Assembly (NCBI GenBank): GCA_037039925.1
Contig: JAXRKP010000097.1
Span: 1-64,000, forward strand
DNA length: 64,000 nt
DNA from: Doris montereyensis
Lineage: Eukaryota; Mollusca; Gastropoda; Nudibranchia; Dorididae
Direction: 5' to 3'
In this document: piece by piece, positions 12,387-19,100 of the stretch
Layout of the letters: each line of letters begins with the position of its first letter
How positions within the stretch are numbered: the first letter of the stretch is position 1
Program-made: the position numbers and the translations under genes
Notes under the pieces: generated by a model
Told to the model about the DNA's origin: nothing
Seen by the model: the letters and a program-made list of their open reading frames with translations, nothing else
The model's database searches: none

Positions 12387-12680
12387 GTTAATTTAACGTG
12401 ATCCATTGTAACACTTGGAGTCAATATATAAATCACAGCGGAACATGAAGGTACCTACATAAAGAGTTCTTTGAGATTTTTTGTCTTTCAGAAATGTCTT
12501 ATTATGACTTTTATTTTTGTGCAATTTCCATGTTTTCATCTTCAGCATGGAATTGACTCGGACAGGCCACTGCCTTACTCCCATCTGGACATTGCTGGTT
12601 CCAGTGGCCCTTTCCCCGGAGTTCCCACAGCTTGCCCCCTGGTGGCTCTTTCCGCTCACTTCATTCCAAAATTTACATAA
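931..12680 (+). CDS. M17 leucyl aminopeptidase-family protein (W07G4.4-like), 3' nine exons
   Basis: Predicted metallo-aminopeptidase of family M17, which removes N-terminal residues from peptides using two metal ions and is normally a soluble cytosolic oligomer. Exons: 931-1006, 1445-1530, 3059-3163, 4625-4700, 7012-7115, 7964-8047, 9826-9932, 10825-10955, 12546-12680. About 301 residues are encoded; the family protein is roughly 500, so the N-terminal part is off the left edge. The catalytic core is visible: GKGITYDTGGADIK in exons 2-3 (metal and catalytic Lys/Asp), HRDKCGAA (metal Asp), and the M17 signature NTDAEGR in exon 5. The C-terminus DIAGSSGPFPGVPT is typical of the W07G4.4 branch. 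All introns are GT-AG except intron 7, which starts with GC. Exons 7 and 8 each lack one base relative to the family frame. Family assignment is from remembered sequence; vertebrate NPEPL1 is a weaker match. Confidence 0.9.
1036..1229. repeat. (CT)n microsatellite
   Basis: Pyrimidine-only tract, impure at first (CCCT variants) and then pure CT from about 1157. It starts about 30 bp after the exon 1 donor. Confidence 0.98.
1285..1385 (+). repeat. Fragment of dispersed repeat D
   Basis: The stretch with GATTACTCTTAGTG, then ACAGAGCC and AAAGAACGACCA, matches the ends of longer copies at 22728-23050, 27760-28035 and 30270-30610. Confidence 0.65.
1445..1530 (+). CDS. M17 aminopeptidase exon 2
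   Basis: Completes a His codon across the intron, then reads IDRHKGRLIYLEYKPTGPIE and on to FLVGK. The GK that opens the catalytic GKGITYD motif is at its end. Donor GTAATT, phase 0. Confidence 0.9.
1680..2950 (+). repeat. Dispersed repeat E, longest copy, unclassified
   Basis: Parts match 26536-27230 (inverted) and 52830-53660 (direct). Shared landmarks include TTGCCATGGGAACAAC, the segment around GGTTCAATATCTAG and a block with ACTTTGAAACATCAT followed by TTGAGAGGCT. No convincing coding capacity. It fills most of intron 2. Class is unknown; it could be non-autonomous DNA transposon or LINE-derived. Confidence 0.7.
3059..3163 (+). CDS. M17 aminopeptidase exon 3 (metal-binding core)
   Basis: Reads GITYDTGGADIKAGGVMAG then MHRDKCGAATVAGFFK. 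The Asp of YDTGG, the Lys of DIK and the Asp of HRD correspond to M17 metal or catalytic residues. Both ends are phase 0 (acceptor TTTCAG, donor GTGAAA). Confidence 0.95.
3715..3960 (+). mobile_element. SINE family B, 5'-truncated
   Basis: Matches the body of SINE B copies elsewhere: CTGGTCCAGGTAGGTGGATC, a CAGATCACAACACTGTGCA-like block, TTAAAGATCCCTTGGCTGTT and a 3' end around GAGATCACCT..GTTGTGGATG. The tRNA-like head is missing. Confidence 0.8.
4147..4290 (+). repeat. Dispersed repeat R1
   Basis: Pyrimidine-rich repeat with GGTGCTGCTGGTAAGTCCT, CTTATCTTTCATCTTTCTG, TCACCCTGAGATCACCGCAA and GGTGGACGG. Other copies are at 4382, 11585, 47493, 48835, 56838 (plus) and 23690, 58195 (minus). 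Confidence 0.8.
4382..4535 (+). repeat. Dispersed repeat R1, second copy in the same intron
   Basis: Same landmarks as the copy at 4147, diverged (GGGCTCTGCTGATTGGTCCT; CACCCCATATAATGGATGC). Confidence 0.75.
4625..4700 (+). CDS. M17 aminopeptidase exon 4
   Basis: Reads VLSELKPAGLHVQGGLAMVR and then NSVGE; phase 0 start, phase 1 end. The donor GTAAAGTG runs straight into a (GT)n tract. Confidence 0.9.
4701..5530 (+). repeat. Donor-side minisatellite of intron 4, split by a SINE
   Basis: Units at 5075-5530 are GTAAAGTTGTATGTGTGTCT plus TGTCTGTGT, about 26-30 bp. They resemble the authentic donor region at 4701-4743 (GTAAAGTG, (GT)n, TATGTGTGTCCTGTCTGTG). A SINE B copy at 4744-5074 separates the donor from the array. 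Confidence 0.8.
4744..5074 (+). mobile_element. SINE family B, near full length, with target-site duplication
   Basis: tRNA-like head (GACTTGATGATCC..GGGTTTACACCC), the SINE B body and a short A-rich tail. It is flanked by identical 12-bp copies of GTCCTGTCTGTG at 4732-4743 and 5075-5086, the mark of target-primed insertion. Confidence 0.88.
5531..6029 (+). other. Intron 4 middle, nothing recognised
   Basis: AT-rich unique-looking sequence. I see no exon, no repeat shared with other parts of the window and no convincing open frame. Confidence 0.5.
6030..7011 (+). repeat. Acceptor-derived minisatellite of intron 4
   Basis: About 25-30 units of 31-37 bp, T-rich then TTTGAAAGATTGCTATGTATCAG or variants. 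The last unit supplies the real 3' splice site: TTTTGAAAGACTGCTACGTA then TCAG before 7012. Distal units often keep TATCAG. The eight units next to the exon read TCGG, TCTG, TAGG, TTGG or TTTG at that position. Confidence 0.9.
7012..7115 (+). CDS. M17 aminopeptidase exon 5 (NTDAEGR signature)
   Basis: After completing an Asp codon, reads EIITSRAGVRIRVG, NTDAEGR and MVMADVLCRMKEK. NTDAEGR is the M17 family signature, with metal-binding Asp and Glu and a catalytic Arg. Donor GTATGT, phase 0. Confidence 0.96.
7116..7684 (+). other. Intron 5 5' part, AT-rich
   Basis: Loose repeats of TTTAATTTAG with GAAAGG and TATATTT variants, too diverged to define a unit. No exon or mobile element seen. Confidence 0.5.
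7685..7950 (+). repeat. Minisatellite abutting the exon 6 acceptor
   Basis: About six 39-41-bp units with GTGTCATCTAGATGTACAGA then TGTAGTAGAATTGTCATGAG. The last unit runs to within about 15 bp of the acceptor CACCAACAG (7955-7963). Confidence 0.9.
7964..8047 (+). CDS. M17 aminopeptidase exon 6
   Basis: Reads AVDAINPQLFTIATLTGHSI then RAMGPEYS; phase 0 at both ends. Its last ~28 bases and donor are the seed of the array that follows. Confidence 0.92.
8018..8500 (+). repeat. Exon-end and donor-copying minisatellite of intron 6
   Basis: The exon 6 end and donor (CTATTAGGGCAATGGGGCCT, GAGTATTCA, GTAAGT) are followed by eleven direct copies of 41-43 bp. Each has GCAATGGGGCC or a close variant, a (G)AATATTCA end and, in most, GTAAGT. 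The first copies keep CCTGAATATTCAGTAAGTTG; later ones read CCAGAATATTCAGTAAGTGT. Confidence 0.95.
8717..9001 (-). mobile_element. SINE family A (tRNA-like head), near full length
   Basis: On the minus strand the head resembles a tRNA with a long variable arm, with B-box-like AGATCGAATCC. A conserved body (GTGTTCCTTGGGAAATCACT; CCTGGCCAGGAGGTGATT) and a 3' end TAAGCTCCGGCTCTATGGGC follow. The (ATT)n runs on both sides are its tail and an adjacent microsatellite. Other copies: 10221, 11784, 22068, 26400, 29363, 46708, 50994 and a tail at 61058. Confidence 0.88.
9002..9112. repeat. (ATT)n microsatellite
   Basis: TTA repeat with a few interruptions, directly beside the SINE A head. Confidence 0.98.
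9357..9600 (+). mobile_element. Putative SINE family C (tRNA-like head)
   Basis: GGCACCGGTAGCTTAGTCAT has an A-box-like start and GAGTTCGATTCC at about 9417-9428 is a good B box. The downstream body is unlike families A and B. Only one copy is visible here, so SINE status is inferred from the tRNA-like head and its setting. Confidence 0.55.
9826..9932 (+). CDS. M17 aminopeptidase exon 7, one-base frame break, GC donor
   Basis: Reads IIMDNGPAKKRNNAQVIQAV then GDNTA in frame. It continues as DPFEISTIRRE only if one base is added (or two removed) near 9898-9899. The exon then ends at GAG followed by GCAAGTAG, a GC-AG intron with otherwise strong donor bases. DPFEISTIRRE followed by exon 8 DYEFH matches the family. 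Confidence 0.85.
10221..10460 (+). mobile_element. SINE family A copy
   Basis: Head GTGGCGTCTTTGGCCAAGTG, two B-box-like stretches (GGGTTCAAATAC near 10275 and GGGTTCGACTC near 10325) and the 3' end GGATACGTTCTGGCTCTATG. The duplicated B-box region suggests a rearranged copy. Confidence 0.75.
10638..10766. repeat. (AAT)n microsatellite
   Basis: TAA repeat with sparse interruptions inside intron 7, about 60 bp before exon 8. Confidence 0.98.
10825..10955 (+). CDS. M17 aminopeptidase exon 8, one-base frame break
   Basis: Reads DYEFHTGKSEYEDVLQCNNE then PSTRTNRGHQSP. The conserved SAFLIMSSGLDK follows only after adding one base near 10916-10920 (the CC of AGTCCTCAG). Acceptor ATCTAG, donor GTAAGT. 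With the extra base the exon is 132 bp and phase 0 on both sides, as its neighbours require. Confidence 0.88.
11030..11525 (-). repeat. Dispersed repeat D, inverted copy
   Basis: Reverse complement of landmarks in the 22.7, 27.8 and 30.3 kb copies: GTGATACCAAATACGATTAT, TTAGATCGGATTAAT and TTTACATGCAAAATATGGTT. Confidence 0.7.
11585..11783 (+). repeat. Repeat R1 copy with inner tandem expansion
   Basis: R1 start (GGTTGGCAGCCACTACTGAT) followed by about five near-identical 28-31-bp units of TTTCACTTACCTCTCACCTT plus GCTGTTTCCTC. It runs directly into a SINE A 3' part. Confidence 0.8.
11784..11950 (+). mobile_element. SINE family A, 3' part
   Basis: CAGGTGCAAAATGGGTACAA, CAGGCCAGGAGGTGAATATT and TACGCTCCGGCTCTATTGGC match family A. 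The tRNA-like head is absent, replaced by the R1 copy. Confidence 0.8.
12334..12386. repeat. (ATT)n microsatellite
   Basis: TTA repeat in intron 8. Confidence 0.97.
12546..12680 (+). CDS. M17 aminopeptidase last exon and stop
   Basis: Reads HGIDSDRPLPYSHLDIAGSS, GPFPGVPTACPLVALSAHFI and PKFT, then TAA at 12678-12680. Acceptor CTTCAG. The composition DIAGSSGPFPGVPT is diagnostic for the W07G4.4-type C-terminus. Confidence 0.94.
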   Translation, partial: HGIDSDRPLPYSHLDIAGSSGPFPGVPTACPLVALSAHFIPKFT

Positions 12681-13040
12681 ACTTCAACCACTATGTCCTG
12701 AATTTTTAAAAACGACAAGTGAACAAGCCAACAAAGCAAATTTGCAAAATTATTTCTGAGTATTTTTGTTATTCTTTTACACGGTGTCAACTTTTGTGTG
12801 CTTTTTTTAAAAATGATACAGTTTTGTTGTTATAGTTATAGTTATGTGACAGTGATTCTCTCTTTTGTTTGGTTCATATACCCTTTCACCATATGTCAGA
12901 ATGTCAGTGCCCCTTCCCAAAATTGTCTGCCATAAAAAGTGTATGCAAGATGATAGATCCTGCCAAATTGTGGTTGTATCCCATCATCCCCCTCCCCCCC
13001 CACCCACCCACTCCCTTAAAACGCCAAACTCCCCACAAGG

Positions 13041-13380
13041 GCTTCAAGTGTACGAGCATTATTGTGAGCTTCGTATATTTTTGCCATTTTCTTTTTTTCG
13101 TGTTGCTATCAAATTTAGTTTCTCATAACGCAATTGATATAATACAAATATATAATAACCAGAGAGTGTATTGTGATGAAAGTAAAAGGGACCATTCAAT
13201 GTGGCTTTAAGTGTACGAGCATTATTTTGATCTTCGTATATTTTCGCCTTTTTTCTCCTTCATAATCATATTGCAATCAGTCACGGTTTCTCATCAGGCA
13301 ATTGAGAAATCTATATATACATGTAATAAACAGAAAGTACATTACGATAAAAATAAGTGACCATTCTCAATTGTAGTTCT
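13041..13380 (+). repeat. Two-copy tandem duplication in the 3' UTR
   Basis: Copy 1 at about 13041-13203 and copy 2 at 13204-13380 share GTGTACGAGCATTATT, CTTCGTATATTTT, a GTTTCTCAT..GCAATTGA block and GGGACCATTC or AGTGACCATTC ends. Confidence 0.8.
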
Positions 13381-13717
13381 TGCTCATTAAACTCTTTACT
13401 AGGAAGTTTATTTGTGAAAATATAATAAGTGATGATAACAAAAGTAAATTTGATGGGGGGAAAATGTCAGGAAATTGTTTCATTCATCAACAAGAAGGTA
13501 CTACGTTTTCATTCGAGGAGATTTGATGAATAGCAATGAAATCCACTCTTAGATCTTTTTGCATGAAGTTTAAAGCCATGCTTGATTGTCTTTGGTGATA
13601 TCTGTGGCTTTTTCATTTTTATTTCTCTATTTTACAAACTTTTAATTACAATTACTGCTTATTTTAACGCTTTTTTTCACCATTAGATTTAGATATGATT
13701 TTGTTTGAATCGATTCA

Positions 13718-13723
13718 AATAAA
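13718..13723 (+). promoter_or_regulatory. Candidate polyadenylation signal
   Basis: AATAAA about 1040 bp after the M17 stop, just before the next repeat element begins. Confidence 0.5.
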
Positions 13724-13763
13724 CTACTACTACTATTACTACTAAGTCTTGTTCATAATACAA

Positions 13764-13950
13764 AGGAGCGACAGTGGAGTGAAATCAAAGGCGCAATATG
13801 ACAATAAGTGACAACTCCACTAATAAAGACAGAACAAACACATGACATTTTGGGTATAACCTTCAGTTATAGAAGAAGGGTTATACCCAAAATGTCACGT
13901 GTGTGTTCTGTCTTTATTAGTGAAGTTGTCACTTATTGTCATATTTCGCC
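13764..13950. mobile_element. Palindromic repeat (foldback or MITE-like)
   Basis: Two 72-bp arms, 13790-13861 and 13879-13950, are inverted copies differing at a handful of positions around a 17-bp loop. The left arm and its flank (AAAGGAGCGACAGTGGAGTG) recur singly at 35854-35935 and, inverted, at 23790-23860, so it is a dispersed element. Confidence 0.85.
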
Positions 13951-14151
13951 TGTCTTGTTCAATGTTTCCTCTAATTTTTTGTAGTCTGCGTGCATAAATG
14001 TTTGGTGTTGTGCAGTATGACAACAACAAAAACGGCAAGTGATGGCATAGTGGTAAACTGTGCATCTGGGTTGGTTTGGCTTTCTTCACACACGCATGGA
14101 AATACGTCCGTGGAAATATTTTGGTTTCCACTTTCACCGACTCCCAGCCAT

Positions 14152-14275
14152 AACCCCACTAGAGCACTCACTGACACATACACAGACACTCACATACAGA
14201 TACAGTTACTGACACAGACATATACACACAGACATATGCTCACAGATACACAAACTCACACACACAGACACAAGA
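14152..14275. repeat. Degenerate (CA)n tract
   Basis: ACACA-rich run with ACAGACAC and ACAGATA variants. Confidence 0.85.
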
Positions 14276-14307
14276 TTACCTCACTCCCATTCTTAAAGGT
14301 GGGGGGG

Positions 14308-15260
14308 GCACCTGGACTGGTGAGTTAAGGACTAAAGTGTTGATTTTCTGTTCTTTGCATATTCAGGTAGAACAATCATTTATCTATAAGTATAGGGTAG
14401 AAAAATGTCCAAATGACGTATAATTACGTTTTTAGGAGAATATTTTGGAGGTGAGGGTAGGTCAAAAGTCCAAATATTTACGTAAATTACCCTAACGCTG
14501 ACTTAGAAGATGGCGGTAACAACCCGTGTATTGGCGGCTAATAGCCAAATGTGGCAACAGCAAGGTCACTTGGCTTCTACCGACACCGTTCGTCGATTCG
14601 GCCCATCGCTGCGTGATCTAAGAGGCGTTGCGCATCAGTGTGTATGTAAACATGTGCACAAGCATAGGAATAGAGGAAAAAAACAACTAGTCGTTTTGAC
14701 GTGTTTTCACAACAGTGCACATCTAAATCCAGATTTATAATCCTCTTTACATTAGTAACAATGCCAGAGACTGTAGAAAGAGAAGGGGCTGCTGCAACAA
14801 GTGAAACCGGTCTGAAGCATTTGTTTTTCTTGTTATTTTCTTTTGATTTTTTTTTGGTTGCATTTTTCTCGAAATGTAGTTTATTCACACTAGAATTCTT
14901 TCTCCTTGGGCCATTTACCAAACGATTTGTATTATATTTGGCACACAGGTTCCTCTTGTCAATGTTAACAGAATGACGACTGGCTTTTTTATATCTTGTA
15001 AACTTTTTGAGAATTAATATAAAAAATAATTTAAATGACATTTTTGTATAGATCTATTCACGATATATATTAGAGAGAAAAAATTTGTAAAAAAAAACCT
15101 ATCCAAAATAATTGTTTTAAAACTGGCGTCACTCTTTAGATATTGAATAGAAAAGACGATCTGCACAAGTTTTGAGTAACTTTATTCATAACTAAGGAAG
15201 GAGATAGATTTTGAAAATTGACTCAAAATCCCAGATGGTGGACGTTTCTATGGCAACCAA
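14308..15260. repeat. Dispersed repeat F, copy 1 (about 950 bp)
   Basis: Aligns along its length with 19531-20455: CACCTGGACTGG start, AGAAAAATGTCCAAATGACG, TAATCGCCAAATGTGGCAAC-like block, ATGCCAGA..GAAAGAG, TTTTTCTCGAAATGTAG and the end AGATAGATTTTGAAAATTGA. Long open frames on either strand are interrupted differently in the two copies, so I do not call a gene. Confidence 0.85.
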
Positions 15261-16119
15261 GGACGCTACAAACTTTTCAATGATAAAGGATGACTGTATT
15301 TTGACAGTTACTCATCTACATACTAAAAGCAAAAACCCAAACTCAAAAGTTTAAAAAAAATCACGTCAGGAGGACATCCCATCCCCCCCCCAACCAACCT
15401 CCACACACTCAAGTATATACACAACACACACACACACACACACAATTTACAATTACCAAGATCTATTCTAGTACATTATCAAAACATAAATGAGAATAAG
15501 TAGGTCTACTGCACTCAAAGATCCACACATACAAACCAAGCCTGCAGTGTTTCAAGTACATGTATAACATGTCATCACTATGGAAATCAAGAAGGAATAA
15601 AAGTAAAAGTAAATTAAACACAAAACTTCTCAAAAATAAAAATGAAAATAACCGTAGCACAAAAATTTCCATGAATTAAAAATGGAAAATGTATGTACAT
15701 GAAGAGACGTGTTTGTTTCATTGAAATTTAGCATGTCCCCCACATGCAATGGTGAATTCAAAGGAAACAGTAAGATGAAAGGTATGCAAAAGAGTGAAAG
15801 GAAAGAACACACGCTAATCACTCACATGCAGAGAAAGGACTTAAAACATGATCTTAACATAAAATAAATAACGACAGGCAGGAAGTGAATTGATCATCAA
15901 TTTAAATGATTTAATTTTTTTTTAGCATGAAGACCATCAACAAGTTATTTACAAATGGTTTACATTTTTACATTTTAGGTATTCTATGACACATTGTTCA
16001 TAGGACTATCTAGTACATCGTCAAAATTTGCAATCAATTGTACAATTGTATGTCAAGTTCAGACAATTTTATGGTCCCAGTTGTAGTAACTTCTATTTCC
16101 TTCCATGTCAAATTTCTTT
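15261..16119 (-). other. TUBGCP4 3' UTR and downstream
   Basis: AT-rich non-coding sequence after the TUBGCP4 stop. An ATTAAA on the minus strand near 15910-15915 is a possible poly(A) signal. A (CA)n tract lies at 15422-15443. Confidence 0.5.
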
Positions 16120-16144
16120 TCATCCCATAGAATCGGCTTGAGAG
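16120..16144 (-). CDS. TUBGCP4: TUBGCP4 exon 16, 25-bp terminal coding exon
   Basis: Acceptor has a long pyrimidine tract and TTGCAG. With the AG left from exon 15 it reads SSQADSMG and a TGA at 16122-16120, echoing the short Gly/Ser tail of vertebrate GCP4. Another frame is open for 27 codons past this point, but it does not fit the exon 15 phase. Confidence 0.75.
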
Positions 16145-19100
16145 CTGCAATGAAAAAAAAAATGTTTTAACTCCCAGACAAATTTTTAAAATTTCTTTGA
16201 AGTACCTGTTCACCATGGCGGCAATCTCAGGGTTCGTAGCTGACTAATATTACTAACGATTTTCCAGGCTGAACATAAAGCACTTTAAAAAAATCAAAAG
16301 CTTACGTAAATATTTGTAAATACAGTAGTTTCCGCCAAAATGCACAATTCGTCATAATGCACAACACTAATTACCCCTTAAAATGCAACAACGGCTGACT
16401 TGGCTTTGCCAAAATGCAACAAGTTTTTGCTAGTACATCTTCAGTTGGTTACATTTAAAGAGTCAATTCATGTGAAAAATAAACTCGATAACATCTTTTT
16501 GCCTTGTGCAAGTAACAAAATCTGCCATGTACGCACGTGCGTGTGTATGTGTGTGTGTGTGTGTGTGTGACATCTAGATCTGTGTTAACTATGTGCACAC
16601 GTGCGCACAACAATGCCAGTCTTGCCTGTCTCAGCTCGTCACCCTGCCCGTTCCTCCCAACTCGGCCCGCCGATGATGGTCTGCCAGACAGACACTCTGA
16701 TCGGGCTCTCTTTGATTACGGTTAGGAAATCTGAGAAAGGTCTTGGGTAACTTTTATGACATCCGTGTCAAAGAACAAAAAAGTATTCCTCCAAGTTGCC
16801 AAATGTCTCCATCATCCCATCCCCTCCCCTCCTGTAGTCTTGAGTGAGAGAAGAATGAACAATCTATGAGAAGAGGTTATGCCTATAATTGGGTCTTATC
16901 CTCAAACCAAGTAACAAGAAACAAAACCCTAACGATTACAAACAACTAACAAAACAAAAGAAATTATGTTCAATCAAGAATGTACAAATGGGTACAAGCG
17001 CCAGCTTGGGAGTAAAAACCTCACATGAGATCTTCAAAACGTGATTTAAAGATGTAAAATCTATCATATTATTAATGTCGAACCTCACTTTCCCTCCAAA
17101 AGAGTGCAGACGAGAGATATTTTTAAAAAAAAAAAAGCCATAATGCTGTAAAATTGTTCTTGTCATGGAAACAAAATATACTCCATAATGCTAATGCTGC
17201 AAAACTGGTCTTCTCATGTGAAAAAAAAAAAAAAGATTCATATTGCTGTAAAACTGGTCTTCTCATGTCAAAAAAGAATGATCCATATTGCTGTAAACTG
17301 GTCTTCTCATGTCAAAAAAGAACGATCCATATTGCTGCAAAACTGGTCTTCTCATGTCAAAAAAGAATGATCCATATTGCTGTAAACTGGTCTTCTCATG
17401 ACAAAAAAGAATGATCCATATTGCTGCAAAACTGGTCTTCTCATGTCAAAAAAGAACAATCCATATTGCTGTAAAACAGCTCTTCTCATGGAAATTTATT
17501 CCATGATAGGATGCTGTAAATTTTTTCTTATCATGGAAAAAAAAAACCTTCAATAATGCTGTAAAACTTCTTTTCTCCTTGAAACAAAACAAAATGCTTT
17601 AACAATGTTCTCAAAGGAAAAAAAAGGATAATGGTGTAAAACTGCCTTTTTGATGAAAACAAAAAATATTCCATGTCATGAAAACAAAAAAAATATTCCA
17701 TAACGCCATGAAAACAAAAAAATATTCCATAACGCCATGAAAACAAACAATATTCCATAATGTCATGAAAACAAAAAATTCCATAACATGAAAACAAAAA
17801 TATTCCAAAACGTTATAAAAACAAAAAATATTCCAAAACATCATGAAAACAAAAAAATTCCATAACGTCATGAAAACAAAATATATTCTAGAATGTCATG
17901 CAAACAAAAAATATTTCATAATATTTTGGAAACAAAAAGTATTATATGTCATCTAAACAAAAAATATTCCATAATGTCATGTAAGCTAAATGTTTATGAT
18001 TTTGTTACCTGCCAAGCTGGCCTCCCATAATTGTAAAAAATTTGTTGAAATCGAGTCGCAGAAGAAGCTGTGCTAGATGGGGGTGTGCACTTTGCGACCT
18101 CACACACCGGACAAAATGCGAAAGAGCAAGCTGGAGTACTGCTGGAAATTCTGTGGACAAAAATGTGAACGTTTACGACTCATGGGTTATCTGAAGCGCA
18201 AGTGGAATGTCATTTGTATATCAATAATAAGTGATAGAAAATCAGCGAAACACAATACAACAGCTTAATAATAATAAAGCTTCCGGATTCTCGATCGAAT
18301 CCTAGGTCTGATCTTGTGTTCCTAAGGAAAAGACACTAAATCAGCAGTTTTACACTGGACCACATGCAAATGGGTATCTGCATCATCTGGGGAGTAAAAC
18401 CTATAAGAGACCTGCGCCTGTTCAGAGAAACAAAATGAAATATTTTATCACCTGTTCTTCATTATGTTCTTTTACTTAGTGTAATATATATTTTTAAAAG
18501 ACACCAAATCTATGACACATCCCCAAGGGGATTTGGTGATCCAAAAGCGATGAGTTGGCCTCTCAACCAAAAAGGTTTGTGGGTTCAAGCCCTGATGTTT
18601 GAAAAATGTTCTCAAGTTCGTTCGAGCAAAACCCACCACTCGCCTGGTCCAGGTAGGTAGACGACACCTGGTCCCATTGGAGACGGACGATAAAATATGT
18701 GCACCTTAAAGATCCCTTGACGATTTGCAGAGCGGTCTATGGAAAATTTTAAAATCCCACCAAAACCCCTGAGATCACCTTAGTTGTGGATGAGGGTAAA
18801 ATCAAATCCAAGTTACAATGACACATTCACAGGGCCTAAAATAAAACACATGTTTGTCAAATATCAAGCTAAAAAAGAGTAGGTTGTAGATGGGCTCTGA
18901 GTTTTATAAATGGATTTACCGAATCGAAAGGCCATAATATGAAACTAATCGTAACATTTGGTAGTTATAATAATACACTGAACATTATGTGCATGATGTG
19001 ATCAACAAATTGTTCACCTACATGTTTAATTTGCTGCAATTGTTCAGATTCTCTTTCCTTGTCTGTGTGCTCTGAGATAAACAGTCGGCAGAATAGGGAA

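Larger units (their letters stand above)
12681..13730 (+). other. Probable 3' UTR of the M17 gene
   Basis: No further coding sequence. AATAAA signals sit at 13325-13330 and 13718-13723; either could end the transcript. A diverged tandem duplication fills the middle. Confidence 0.6.

Noticed and set aside
14577..15041. Long minus-strand frame, with a relative at 19596-20123
   Set aside because: Both lie in repeat F; the two copies break the frame at different places and match no protein I recognise.
16059..16144. Terminal exon reading LKPILWDEKKFDMEGN..
   Set aside because: Looked protein-like, but the exon 15 phase and GCP4 similarity select the other frame with a TGA at 16120.
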